A stretch of 7,504 bases of DNA, taken from Anaerolineales bacterium. Lineage in GTDB: Bacteria > Chloroflexota > Anaerolineae > Anaerolineales > E44-bin32. Each line of letters opens with the position of its first letter. The first letter of the stretch is position 1. Both the position numbers and the translations under genes were made by a program. The notes under the pieces were generated by a model. The model saw only the letters and a program-made list of their open reading frames with translations, ran no database searches and was not told the DNA's origin. The stretch lies in the NCBI GenBank assembly GCA_030673085.1, contig DAOVFE010000076.1, positions 1 to 7,504 of the forward strand. Direction: 5' to 3'. Below are positions 1 to 6,525 of this stretch, in pieces.

Positions 1-1
1 G

Positions 2-139
2 CAATCCTCAATCGCCATTCATTTTCGACCAATAGGAATAGCCACCAACGAATATAAAAAAGAAGCCCTCCGCTCGGTGGGCGCGGTTATCTTCTCAGAT
101 GTCAATCAAGCTCTGGAAGCAATTGATGCTTTTTCGTGA
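2..139 (+). CDS. 3' end of a gene, possibly HAD-like hydrolase (partial)
   Basis: Only the C-terminal 45 codons are present; the frame is open from the window edge and ends at TGA 137-139. The readable segment GIATNEYKKEAL, followed by RSVGAVIFSDVNQALEAI, has the layout of the last part of HAD-superfamily phosphatases: a small-residue strand (GIAT), a helix, then a strand ending at an Asp and a final helix that begins 'D-x-x-x-A-L'. In that family this region follows the metal-binding Asp of motif IV. None of the catalytic motifs (DxD, K, DD) lies in the window, so the assignment rests on resemblance alone. It could be any Rossmann-like protein with a similar C-terminus. The gene is separated by nearly 800 bp from the next one and is probably not in an operon with it. 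That the tail is coding is fairly secure; the family is a guess. Confidence 0.45.
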   Translation, partial: QSSIAIHFRPIGIATNEYKKEALRSVGAVIFSDVNQALEAIDAFS

Positions 140-327
140 TTCCTGACTATGCTTTCGCAAATCAAGTGCATTTCCAGAGAATGCTGAAAAAATCTGCCAG
201 CCTGACCGTTACAAGATATGTATAGCGCTCAATTTTTCCCGTCATTGACTACACGCATGCATGAAGATAGTCTTCAACTCAATCCTTTAGTAATCATAAA
301 GAAACTAAAAGTATTTATTAATTCCCC

Positions 328-349
328 GTTTATTCGATTAGCCAGAATA
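328..349 (+). repeat. 22-bp direct repeat, copy A
   Basis: This 22-mer (begins GTTTATTCGATT, ends AGCCAGAATA) recurs without mismatch at 6069-6090 in the same orientation. A chance 22-bp identity in a 7.5-kb window is effectively excluded. Weak similarity continues on both sides: ATTCCC lies just upstream of both copies, and TGAATGGCC at 389-397 matches TAAATGGCC, which directly follows copy B. The two copies bracket the 1586-codon gene. The role is unknown: a shared regulatory site, a remnant of a duplicated 5' flank, or the end of a dispersed or mobile element are all possible. Confidence 0.85.
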
Positions 350-387
350 CCCCTCAGCTTGCTGAGGTCCCTAAGCTTGCTTAGGGG
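350..387. repeat. two tandem hairpins with CTTG loops
   Basis: Two adjacent perfect hairpins share one design. The first has arms CCTCAG (352-357) and CTGAGG (362-367). The second has arms CCCTAAG (369-375) and CTTAGGG (380-386). Each closes a CTTG tetraloop of the C(CUUG)G type, known to be unusually stable in RNA. The whole 38-bp block starts with CCCC and ends with GGGG. There is no T-run after it, so a simple intrinsic terminator is unlikely. Compared with the second copy of the 22-bp repeat, this block looks like an insertion between the repeat and the AATGGCC that follows. Confidence 0.7.
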
Positions 388-443
388 ATGAATGGCCAGG
401 GCCGTAGTCACTACAGGGCGATAGTCCTGCGCGAATATTTAAA

Positions 444-526
444 CAAAACCCGCACCCGAAGGGGCAAAATTCCCGCAATGGGGGATGTCCTTTAGGGACA
501 TCCCTAAAGGAATTTTGAGGGTTTTG
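444..526. repeat. nested inverted-repeat (foldback) element
   Basis: Three levels of pairing are visible. The outer arms are CAAAACCC (444-451) with GGGTTTTG (519-526). The middle arms are CAAAATT (465-471) with AATTTTG (511-517). The core offers two mutually exclusive perfect stems: GGGATGTCC (482-490) with GGACATCCC (496-504), or TCCTTTAGGG (488-497) with CCCTAAAGGA (502-511). A small CCC-GAA-GGG hairpin (455-463) sits between the outer and middle left arms. The second core stem uses A511, the first base of the middle right arm, so it competes with one base pair there. This could be a miniature foldback element, a structured RNA, or a switch-like leader; the structure is read directly but the function is unknown. 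Confidence 0.7.
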
Positions 527-591
527 CCGTTTACTTTATAGCTATGCTTCTTTCTTCTTTTGCTGGGCGCTTGATGCATCAATCGGTGATC

Positions 592-640
592 AGGATAGCA
601 CCCGAGTACCACTTCCTTGAGTACCGCAGTACCCTATCCT
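592..640 (+). other. weak hairpin enclosing three AGTACC words
   Basis: AGGATAG (592-598) can pair with CTATCCT (634-640). The 35-nt loop contains AGTACC three times (605-610, 620-625, 628-633). The stem is only 7 bp and the repeats are short, so this may be chance. I do not recognise a known riboswitch or RNA family in it. Confidence 0.2.
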
Positions 641-922
641 TGCCGCCGCCCTTGTTTATAGAATGTAAGTGTATGGAATCTATTAGGCGCAACTAGCATT
701 CAAGTTCACCCATGCTGAGATTTGCTTGCATATAGATTCTCATAAGCCGCAGCCCGGGGGAAAAGCCGCTCATCCTGTTTCAATTAAACCCACCGATATC
801 TTACAGGCTCATTCATAAATCATTTGACACAAAGCGGATTTCTCAGGCAGCCGGTCAGGAGTTAGCCAATATAAGCAAGAGGGTCAGTTAGAACACATTA
901 AAATCCTTACTTGATTGTCACG

Positions 923-928
923 TAGGAG
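923..928 (+). promoter_or_regulatory. ribosome binding site of the large surface protein
   Basis: TAGGAG lies 6 nt before the ATG at 935, a strong Shine-Dalgarno match at good spacing. It supports this start, which also begins a proper signal peptide. Confidence 0.75.
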
Positions 929-934
929 CGTACA

Positions 935-3900
935 ATGAAACAGAATCACATTATCCCTCGTTTGATCACCATAATCATTCTGACCATAACCGGCGTTTCA
1001 GGTATGGGCATTGGCGCCGAACGGGCTAGAGGGAAAAACGCGGTCCACAATCTATTCACAGCCTTCGCCCAATCAACCGAGAAAGTGGCAATCCTCGACA
1101 GCGGCCCTATGGCAGGCCATTACCTTGAATGGAATGGACAGCCTATCTTTCTCATCGGAGACTCGGTGACCCAGGGATGGATGGAAACTGGAACAAATTT
1201 CAATCAGGCGGCCTATATCGACGCTTTAGCATCCAATGGCATTAACCTGCTCATGATCTGGAGCTATATCGGGACCAGCGCAGCCGGCCAACAAGACGAT
1301 TCCCGCATCGGATATGACGCACCCGAGATTTGGCCCTGGGAAGGATCCCCGGACAACAGCAGCTTCGACCTGACAAATTTAAATCAGGCATACTTCGACC
1401 GCCTGAAGCAACTCGTCGGCTATGCCGAGAGCAAAGGAATTGTGGTCCTCATCACTATTCATGATGGGTGGGCTAAGGGCAACTTCGACGAGCATCCATT
1501 TAACGCAGCTCTGGGCAATGGCCCATTGACAGATAAGATGCAATATGTGGAGCTGGCAGATTACGACCACGAAATGCCGGCTGCATTCGATCCCTCATGG
1601 AATCGATCAGAAAAAAATCAATATTTCCAGGAACGGCTTTGCGCAAAGTTTATCCAAGAGCTAAGCCCCTATTCCAATGTCATCTATGAGATGTTCAACG
1701 AAGGCAATAAGTACAACCAAACCGATAGAAATAAGCATGAGCAGCATTTCCTGGCCTTCTTCCGTGCCCATTGTGACAATCTTCTCCTGACCAATACCGA
1801 TCACATTGTCGGCGATGATCCCCATCATGATGCTAAAGTCGATGTTGTGACGCTGCATGGAGATTGGACTCACCGGTTCAATGACTTTCAAAGCGGATTC
1901 AACCAAAGCCCGCCCAAAACCTACCTACAAAGCGAACCGGTCCCCGGATGGGATGGTTCTAATGTCTCACTGGATGAGATTCGCAACGGCGTCTGGGAAG
2001 TGGCTGTGGCCGGCGCCGGCTGGGTCAATCAAAATGACCTCAGCTTTGGTTGGGATCCCAATTCCGCCATTGCCTCCAAATCATCTCTGCGCGACCAGGC
2101 CTATGAGATTGCCGGGAATGCCGCCCGATTCTTTAACAACCCTGAGGTTGAATTCTGGAATATGCGGCCAAAAGGAAGCTTGAGCAGCACCGGCGTCGCC
2201 ATGGCTCAAGAGGGAATTGAATATGTGATTTATGCCCCATCAGGAGGTAATTTTTCCGTTGATCTGACGGCGGCAGATTCGGGAACCACCTTTATAGTTG
2301 AATGGTATGACCCACAGACAGGTGATTTCACCCCTGCCGGCCAAACTCAGGGAGGCAGTATTCCTTCCTTCTCGGCTCCCGACAGCAATGATTGGGTCTT
2401 GCATATCAAAAGAGACGGGCAAGCCCCCACTCCAACACCATCTCCAACGCCGTCTCCAACCCCAACGCCGGACCAATGGGAGCTCATTTTAAACGAACAG
2501 CTGAACAGTCCGCCTACTTATGACCATACAAACGATGGCCGGGGCACCTTTGTCAACGGCGGGTCCTTCACAACAGAAGGATGGAAAACAACCTCAAATA
2601 GCGACTATATTGAATTTCATCTCCCGACTACAACCAAAGGCTGGGTCGAATTTGATGTGAAGGGATGGGATCGAGATACTGAGGTTTTTAACGATGATGG
2701 ACCAAAGTATTCCTTCTTTGGCATGTGGGATGACTCCTTGCCAGGACAGTGGGGCCGTCCTAATAACATCAAGTTCAACCCATATAAAGCAATCATGCGC
2801 GTCTATGGGCCTAAACGCAACGATGACGGTGCGTTAGATTGGGGTTTTTACAGCTTGCTCAAACTGCGCTTGAACGTTCAAGCCTTTACCGATGGTGGCG
2901 AAGATGACCCCAATGCATTTGAATGTTACGCCAATCCGGATAGCTATCCCAGCGGAAACTGCGAAGCCCAGGGGATTCGACATCTGTTTAGTTGGCATCG
3001 AGATCGTACCTATCATTTCAAACTTGAATGGGGCGATGGCGGCATGCGGTGGTACCTTTATGGCGATGAAGATGAGGACAACTTTGGCGAAATCACCTAT
3101 TACGACTATGGCTACATCGGTCAGGATGCCTATGATCCGGTCGATCATGCTCTGCGGATCGGTACCGCCGCCGATTGGCCGGCGCCCATAGGCACCATTA
3201 TCTCGAATCTTAAAGTCTATTCCGGAGATAGCGGCTTGTTGCCGAATCGCCCGCCAGTCGCATATGACGACGCAATAACGACCACTGTAACCAAATCCAT
3301 AAGTGGAACGCTATCGGCCAGCGACCCGGATATGGACCCATTGACGTTTAGCATTGTCAGCAATGGAGCCTTGGGCACTGTGGTCATCACGAATCCTAAT
3401 ACTGGTGAATTTAGCTACACCCCGAATTCTACCGGGACCGATCATTTTACCTTCAAGGCCAACGACGGTGAGCTGGATTCGAATGAGGCCACGGTTGAGG
3501 TCACAATCCAGCCCGAAAGCAATCCACGAGATCCGGTACAGATAAGTGATATCAGCGTTGGCAGCAATAAATCCTATATAGTGGGAGAAAATGGCCTTCA
3601 GGATGGAGAAATTGTCTACATCGATCGAGCCTTTACTTATAGCGATGTGCCGGAATTTTTGCTAGGGGCTGCCTACATCAGGACTGCCAATGACGATAAA
3701 GAGAGTCAAGGCAATGAATTCTTGAGCTTCAAAGTAGATCGAGAGGTGACTGTATATATTGCACGCGACGACCGGTATCAGATGAAGCCTGACTGGATGG
3801 CTGGATTTGAGGATACCGGAGAGGGCATCCACACCGACAGGCCCTTCAGCCTATTTAAAAGAAATTTCCCGGCAGGAGAGATTGTTCTGGGCGGCAATGC

Positions 3901-5695
3901 TCATCCGAGCGAAATTACGAATTACAGTATGTACACCGTCATCATCGTGTCAACTGGCGCTCAATCGCCCACCTTTGTCGACGTCCCTTTTGATCATCCT
4001 TACTATAACTGCATCGAATTTCTATACCAAGCCGGATATACCGCCGGCTGCAGCGTCGATCCACTAATGTACTGTCCCGCTACAATCCTGAAAAGAGAAG
4101 ACGCCTCGGTCTTCGTCATACGCGGCTACAAAGGCGTCGATTTCTTCCCCCCTCAACCCACAACCCAGATATTCGACGATGTGCCCTTGAGCCGCTGGTC
4201 CGTCGATTGGATCACCCAGCTTTGGAACGATAAATACACCGCCGGCTGCAGCACCAGCCCCCTGAACTACTGCCCGGCTAGGGATAACTCACTCGCCGAA
4301 GGGTTAGTCTTCTTCCTTCGCATGATGAATGGACCCGAATATGTCCCGCCCGATCCTGTAGGCATCTTCGATGATGCTCAACCCGGTGAATGGTTCACCC
4401 CCTGGGTGGAAGCTGGCTACAACGCCGGCCTGATCAAGCCTTGCCAGATCACACCTGAGTTTCTCATTTGTCCAAATGAGCCGCTTACAAGGGCGAAGGC
4501 AGCATATATTATGTACCAGGCCAAGAACGCGGAGCCTAGTGATCCGGCCATTTTAGGAAAGGAAATTTATATTGGTAACGGAAATAGCCCCGATATCGCG
4601 GTTGATAGTGTGGGAAATCTCCACATTGTTTACGATGCCGATCCCGGCGGTATTACTTATGTGCATGTGACCCCGGAAGGGATGAGTTCTCCGTTGGAGA
4701 TTTACCCAGGAGCTCGGCCGCGAGTTGCCATCGACAACCAGGACAATCCCCATATCGTCTACATAATAAACAACGTCGTGTATTACACAAAAATGCAGGC
4801 TGGCAGCTTCATTTCTCCAATCGTAGTATATGAATTCCCAGATAGGACTGAGAAGCTGCGGATCGCAGTGGATAAACGCGATAACCGCGCCTTCATCATG
4901 TATGAGCATGTCGGTGAGAAGGAAGGGAATGACCCGGAAACTGCCTGGGTGTTCTACTACCATGTTGTGGACAACTCTGGCGCCGCGCCTTTTGTCGGTC
5001 CTCGGATTCACCCTCCCACATCAAGAACGAGCGAGTATGTGGAGCAATCTGGCGGCGTTGTTTACGATAGCCAAGGAACTGCACACTACACCTGGCGTGA
5101 TTGGGGCGGACAAGGCGGCGAACGCGGCCTTCATTACCAGACATTATCAATAAATGGCCAATACAGTGAAGACCTAACCGTCTATGGAGGCATCAGTGAT
5201 TTCATCGATATCACCCTCGATGATCGCGACAACGTTCTACTCGCCAGCACCACAGCATGGGCATTAGATGGAATTCTTTATGCAACTTACAAGGGGGGCT
5301 CATGGACGACGGATACCCATTTCGCCGAACTTTACCCAACCGATGTAAATGACGACAATTTGTTTGATCCTGATCACAACGTTCCCGCAATTGCATACGA
5401 CCGGCATCAAGGGTTAGCCTATATTGTCTTCTCAGCCGGCGAAACGGAAATTCACCACTCGTATGAGAACATTAAAAGCTACTTCTGCTATGTAGATGAG
5501 AATGGCAATTTCAGCAATGCTTATCTTCTGCACGACCCGGAGCGCGGCAGTGGAGGAAAATATAACGGCGTTCGATTGGCGCCGGCAGCCAAAAAAGGCG
5601 TCTTTACCGTGATCCCGCGCTTGAGAGCGGGATATTCAAATAACTGGGAGATTATCCTTCGCAGCATCGGCGGCGCAGAGGTGGGTCCACCTTAA
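935..5695 (+). CDS. modular SLH-anchored clan GH-A glycoside hydrolase, 1586 aa
   Basis: A very large secreted, probably cell-surface glycosidase. Residues 1-28 form a signal peptide (basic start, hydrophobic 10-27; AFAQ at 44-46 is a second possible cleavage zone). Residues about 51-400 look like a clan GH-A TIM barrel: the start HYLEWNGQPIFLIGDS resembles DUF4038/GH140 (apiosidase-type) and related GH5-like enzymes. E256 in VIYEMFNEGN fits the acid/base after strand 4, and E334 in YLQSEP fits the strand-7 nucleophile. Residues 402-495 resemble the C-terminal beta domain of that family (Pfam Collagen_bind_2). Then follow a Pro-Thr/Ser linker (498-512), a concanavalin-like sandwich (514-765), an Ig/cadherin-like domain (770-859; PPVAYDD, ASDPDMDPLTF), an unnamed beta domain (866-1007; YIRTANDD, VYIARDDRY, FPAGEIVLGGN), three SLH repeats (1012-1198) and a seven-repeat propeller (1210-1580). 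The exact GH family and substrate are inferred; secretion, modularity and catalytic Glu pair are well supported. The SLH block is internal rather than terminal, which is unusual. Confidence 0.85.
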   Translation: MKQNHIIPRLITIIILTITGVSGMGIGAERARGKNAVHNLFTAFAQSTEKVAILDSGPMAGHYLEWNGQPIFLIGDSVTQGWMETGTNFNQAAYIDALASNGINLLMIWSYIGTSAAGQQDDSRIGYDAPEIWPWEGSPDNSSFDLTNLNQAYFDRLKQLVGYAESKGIVVLITIHDGWAKGNFDEHPFNAALGNGPLTDKMQYVELADYDHEMPAAFDPSWNRSEKNQYFQERLCAKFIQELSPYSNVIYEMFNEGNKYNQTDRNKHEQHFLAFFRAHCDNLLLTNTDHIVGDDPHHDAKVDVVTLHGDWTHRFNDFQSGFNQSPPKTYLQSEPVPGWDGSNVSLDEIRNGVWEVAVAGAGWVNQNDLSFGWDPNSAIASKSSLRDQAYEIAGNAARFFNNPEVEFWNMRPKGSLSSTGVAMAQEGIEYVIYAPSGGNFSVDLTAADSGTTFIVEWYDPQTGDFTPAGQTQGGSIPSFSAPDSNDWVLHIKRDGQAPTPTPSPTPSPTPTPDQWELILNEQLNSPPTYDHTNDGRGTFVNGGSFTTEGWKTTSNSDYIEFHLPTTTKGWVEFDVKGWDRDTEVFNDDGPKYSFFGMWDDSLPGQWGRPNNIKFNPYKAIMRVYGPKRNDDGALDWGFYSLLKLRLNVQAFTDGGEDDPNAFECYANPDSYPSGNCEAQGIRHLFSWHRDRTYHFKLEWGDGGMRWYLYGDEDEDNFGEITYYDYGYIGQDAYDPVDHALRIGTAADWPAPIGTIISNLKVYSGDSGLLPNRPPVAYDDAITTTVTKSISGTLSASDPDMDPLTFSIVSNGALGTVVITNPNTGEFSYTPNSTGTDHFTFKANDGELDSNEATVEVTIQPESNPRDPVQISDISVGSNKSYIVGENGLQDGEIVYIDRAFTYSDVPEFLLGAAYIRTANDDKESQGNEFLSFKVDREVTVYIARDDRYQMKPDWMAGFEDTGEGIHTDRPFSLFKRNFPAGEIVLGGNAHPSEITNYSMYTVIIVSTGAQSPTFVDVPFDHPYYNCIEFLYQAGYTAGCSVDPLMYCPATILKREDASVFVIRGYKGVDFFPPQPTTQIFDDVPLSRWSVDWITQLWNDKYTAGCSTSPLNYCPARDNSLAEGLVFFLRMMNGPEYVPPDPVGIFDDAQPGEWFTPWVEAGYNAGLIKPCQITPEFLICPNEPLTRAKAAYIMYQAKNAEPSDPAILGKEIYIGNGNSPDIAVDSVGNLHIVYDADPGGITYVHVTPEGMSSPLEIYPGARPRVAIDNQDNPHIVYIINNVVYYTKMQAGSFISPIVVYEFPDRTEKLRIAVDKRDNRAFIMYEHVGEKEGNDPETAWVFYYHVVDNSGAAPFVGPRIHPPTSRTSEYVEQSGGVVYDSQGTAHYTWRDWGGQGGERGLHYQTLSINGQYSEDLTVYGGISDFIDITLDDRDNVLLASTTAWALDGILYATYKGGSWTTDTHFAELYPTDVNDDNLFDPDHNVPAIAYDRHQGLAYIVFSAGETEIHHSYENIKSYFCYVDENGNFSNAYLLHDPERGSGGKYNGVRLAPAAKKGVFTVIPRLRAGYSNNWEIILRSIGGAEVGPP
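2426..2470 (+). repeat. Pro-Thr/Ser linker repeat inside the large gene
   Basis: The DNA repeats the unit TCCAACnCC with small changes and encodes PTPTPSPTPSPTPTP (residues 498-512). Such linkers separate catalytic and accessory domains in secreted carbohydrate-active enzymes and are often glycosylated. It marks the boundary between the hydrolase part and the string of accessory domains. Confidence 0.85.
3968..4528 (+). repeat. three S-layer-homology repeats with Cys pairs
   Basis: Three tandem repeats of about 55 residues (from about 1014, 1079 and 1144 of the large protein), each opening F-x-D-[VDA] with aromatic residues after it, as in SLH domains that bind secondary cell-wall polymers or the outer envelope. 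Each holds a Cys pair: C1039/C1047, C1105/C1113 and C1170/C1179, plus C1026 in the first. The conserved TRAE-type motif is intact only in the third (LTRAK); the first has LKRED and the second SLAEG. A 15-nt identity (4040-4054 and 4238-4252) shows recent relatedness or strong constraint between repeats 1 and 2. Confidence 0.75.
4562..5674 (+). repeat. seven beta-propeller-like blades at the C-terminus
   Basis: A motif of the form hydrophobic-A-[VI]-D-x-x-[GD]-N-x-H-I-V-Y recurs at residues 1219-1233, 1262-1276 and 1308-1323. More diverged copies lie at 1373-1387, 1424-1438, 1484-1499 and 1544-1561. Seven copies about 40-65 residues apart are what a seven-bladed sialidase/BNR-like propeller would give. 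There is no Asp-box (SxDxGxTW) and I see no catalytic set, so a binding or scaffold role is more likely than a second enzyme. Confidence 0.6.
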
Positions 5696-5698
5696 ACG

Positions 5699-5729
5699 GA
5701 CCCGCCTGTTTCCGGGTCTTCAGGAAACA
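5699..5729 (+). terminator. possible Rho-independent-like hairpins without T-tract
   Basis: Just 3 nt past the TAA of the large gene, GACCCG (5699-5704) pairs with CGGGTC (5713-5718). Overlapping it, TGTTTCC (5707-5713) pairs with GGAAACA (5723-5729). The two stems cannot form together. Position suggests transcript end or 3' protection, but no T-run follows, so a classical intrinsic terminator is not supported. Confidence 0.3.
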
Positions 5730-5794
5730 AAAGGACATTCTAGATATGAATAAGAGAGCATCTTAGTAAGTAAAGCGAAGAAGCTCCGTTTGGA

Positions 5795-5902
5795 ATGAAA
5801 CTTCCTACAGAAAGAAATATAGCTATAGGTTATTGGAAGATAGAAAAATCTTTGGAAGCAATCTTCGATTTACCCGGCATGGATAATTTGGAAGCACTAT
5901 GA
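5795..5902 (+). CDS. doubtful 35-codon ORF or decayed gene fragment
   Basis: ATG at 5795 opens 35 codons ending at TGA 5900-5902. The peptide begins MKLPTERNIAIGYWK and ends LPGMDNLEAL. Its composition is protein-like and the frame reopens after the stop for about 40 further codons, as a decayed gene might. There is no clear Shine-Dalgarno sequence and I recognise no family. It is recorded because it is the only coding-like stretch in this gap. Confidence 0.15.
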   Translation: MKLPTERNIAIGYWKIEKSLEAIFDLPGMDNLEAL

Positions 5903-6068
5903 TTCGACAGATTGTGTATAAAGCCATGTCGGTGGGGAGCCGGCCCAATTGGTCTGCGTAATTATGTCGAGAAATGGGAAGTCCATAATTGTTTAGCCAC
6001 AATCCGGTTCATTGGTGGGGATTAGAATTGCGATTTTTTACTTTATACATAGTCCGTCGATTCCCTAT

Positions 6069-6090
6069 GTTTATTCGATTAGCCAGAATA
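6069..6090 (+). repeat. 22-bp direct repeat, copy B
   Basis: Exact second copy of the unit at 328-349, in the same orientation, ending 3 nt before the ATG of the dockerin ORF. Its position suggests a 5'-flank or leader role for that gene, while copy A has no gene directly after it. Together the copies enclose the 1586-codon gene within about 5.7 kb. Confidence 0.85.
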
Positions 6091-6093
6091 TAA

Positions 6094-6432
6094 ATGGCCT
6101 ACAAGAAGACATGGATTTCGATAATTATTTTGCTGCTATCTCTGGCATTTTTAGTCTGTATTAGCGCGGCAGATGCAGCAGCCCTGAAAGACCGGATCAA
6201 TAATAACCTCATCCCTTTAACGCCCCGCGTCATCAGATACAGCCATTCATTATCCACGGTCGCCAGCCATCCGGATGGCCCGTACTTTAAAACAAGCCTT
6301 TCAGAATCCCTAGCGACAACCCTGCCCCAAAATGCCGCTCAACCCTGCGATTTCGATCTCAACCAGGATGGCCGGATTGACGAGGCCGATCTCCAGTTTT
6401 TAGTTATTGCCATCCTTCTAGGCAACCCGTAA
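6094..6432 (+). pseudogene. secreted type I dockerin protein, broken in second dockerin repeat
   Basis: The 112-aa product has a clear signal peptide (K4 K5, hydrophobic 7-24, AADAAA cleavage zone), a 50-residue low-complexity spacer, and the first half of a type I dockerin from C85. The calcium loop is D88-x-N90-x-D92-G-R94-x-D96-x-x-D99-L, then a helix ending LLGNP. The TAA at 6430 falls where the linker to the second loop should begin. Downstream in the same frame one still reads GLCADLDGNG, a TAG stop (6463-6465), then EEYESHEELLIFNLRLG, which matches the second loop and helix of a dockerin; this frame closes at TGA 6568-6570. Dockerins normally need both loops, so I read a damaged gene. 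The ATG follows an in-frame TAA and has no Shine-Dalgarno sequence, but the signal peptide fixes the start. No catalytic domain is attached. A functional half-dockerin or sequencing errors are alternatives. Confidence 0.65.
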
Positions 6433-6525
6433 GGTCTTTGCGCCGATTTAGATGGCAATGGATAGGAAGAATATGAATCCCATGAAGAGCTTCTTATATT
6501 CAATTTGCGCCTCGGCAATGTGTTT
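6433..6525 (+). pseudogene. remnant of second dockerin repeat, interrupted by TAG
   Basis: Continuing the frame of the upstream dockerin ORF past its TAA gives a recognisable second F-hand: ADLDGNG supplies loop positions 1, 3, 5 and 6, then a TAG codon, then EEYES and a helix with LLIFNLRLGN. Each stop is one substitution from a Gln or Glu codon. The stretch also contains the ribosome binding site and the first codons of the next gene in another frame. Confidence 0.5.
6464..6469 (+). promoter_or_regulatory. ribosome binding site of the LamG/FN3 gene
   Basis: AGGAAG lies 3 nt before the ATG at 6473 (5 nt from the GGA core), and its first two bases are part of the TAG that interrupts the dockerin remnant. 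It favours 6473 over the second ATG at 6482, which would be about 12 nt away. Confidence 0.55.

Larger units (their letters stand above)
140..934. other. long intergenic region rich in foldback elements
   Basis: About 795 bp in which I find no convincing gene on either strand. It contains, in order, one copy of a 22-bp repeat also found far downstream, two tandem short hairpins, an 83-bp nested inverted-repeat element, a weak 7-bp-stem hairpin, and the leader of the large downstream gene with its ribosome binding site. A TTGACA hexamer at 824-829 resembles a -35 box but has no acceptable -10 partner at normal spacing, so no promoter is called. The stretches 140-327 and 641-920 show nothing I can name. 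Confidence 0.6.
5696..6093. other. intergenic region with hairpins and second 22-bp repeat
   Basis: About 400 bp between the large gene and the dockerin ORF. It holds overlapping hairpins directly after the stop codon, one doubtful 35-codon ORF, and the second copy of the 22-bp repeat at its right end. The word TTTACTTTATA occurs here (6037-6047) and also at 530-540 in the other intergenic region, in the opposite order relative to the 22-bp repeat. No convincing sigma-70 promoter, riboswitch or RNA gene was recognised. Confidence 0.6.

Noticed and set aside
571..582. 12-bp perfect palindrome TTGATGCATCAA as a possible operator
   Set aside because: One or two such palindromes are expected by chance in a window of this size, and no second copy or regulator gene is present.
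824..829. Perfect TTGACA, candidate -35 box upstream of the large gene
   Set aside because: The expected -10 position near 847-852 reads GCAGCC; the nearest TATAAG (870-875) is far too distant, so no promoter can be supported.
2834..3191. Overlapping ORFs of about 100 codons on both strands
   Set aside because: Both fall in the concanavalin-like part of the large gene and show no start signal or family resemblance; they are shadows.
4553..5011. 152-codon minus-strand ORF inside the large gene
   Set aside because: It lies opposite the propeller-encoding region, which has clear repeat motifs on the + strand; its protein shows no recognisable domain and is a shadow frame.
5900..6020. Possible c-di-GMP (GEMM) or other riboswitch before the dockerin ORF
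   Set aside because: The conserved core elements of known riboswitch classes that I looked for are absent.
530..6047. TTTACTTTATA shared by the two intergenic regions (530-540 and 6037-6047)
   Set aside because: An AT-rich 11-mer can recur by chance, and its order relative to the 22-bp repeat differs between the two regions, so it is not counted as part of the repeat.
6028..6050. TTGCGA and TATACA as a promoter for the dockerin ORF
   Set aside because: The boxes are only about 10 bp apart, too close for a sigma-70 promoter.
6430..6465. Stop-codon reassignment (TAA/TAG read as Gln) to explain the interrupted dockerin
   Set aside because: The 1586-codon gene has no internal TAA or TAG and itself ends with TAA, so a standard code with a damaged gene is simpler.
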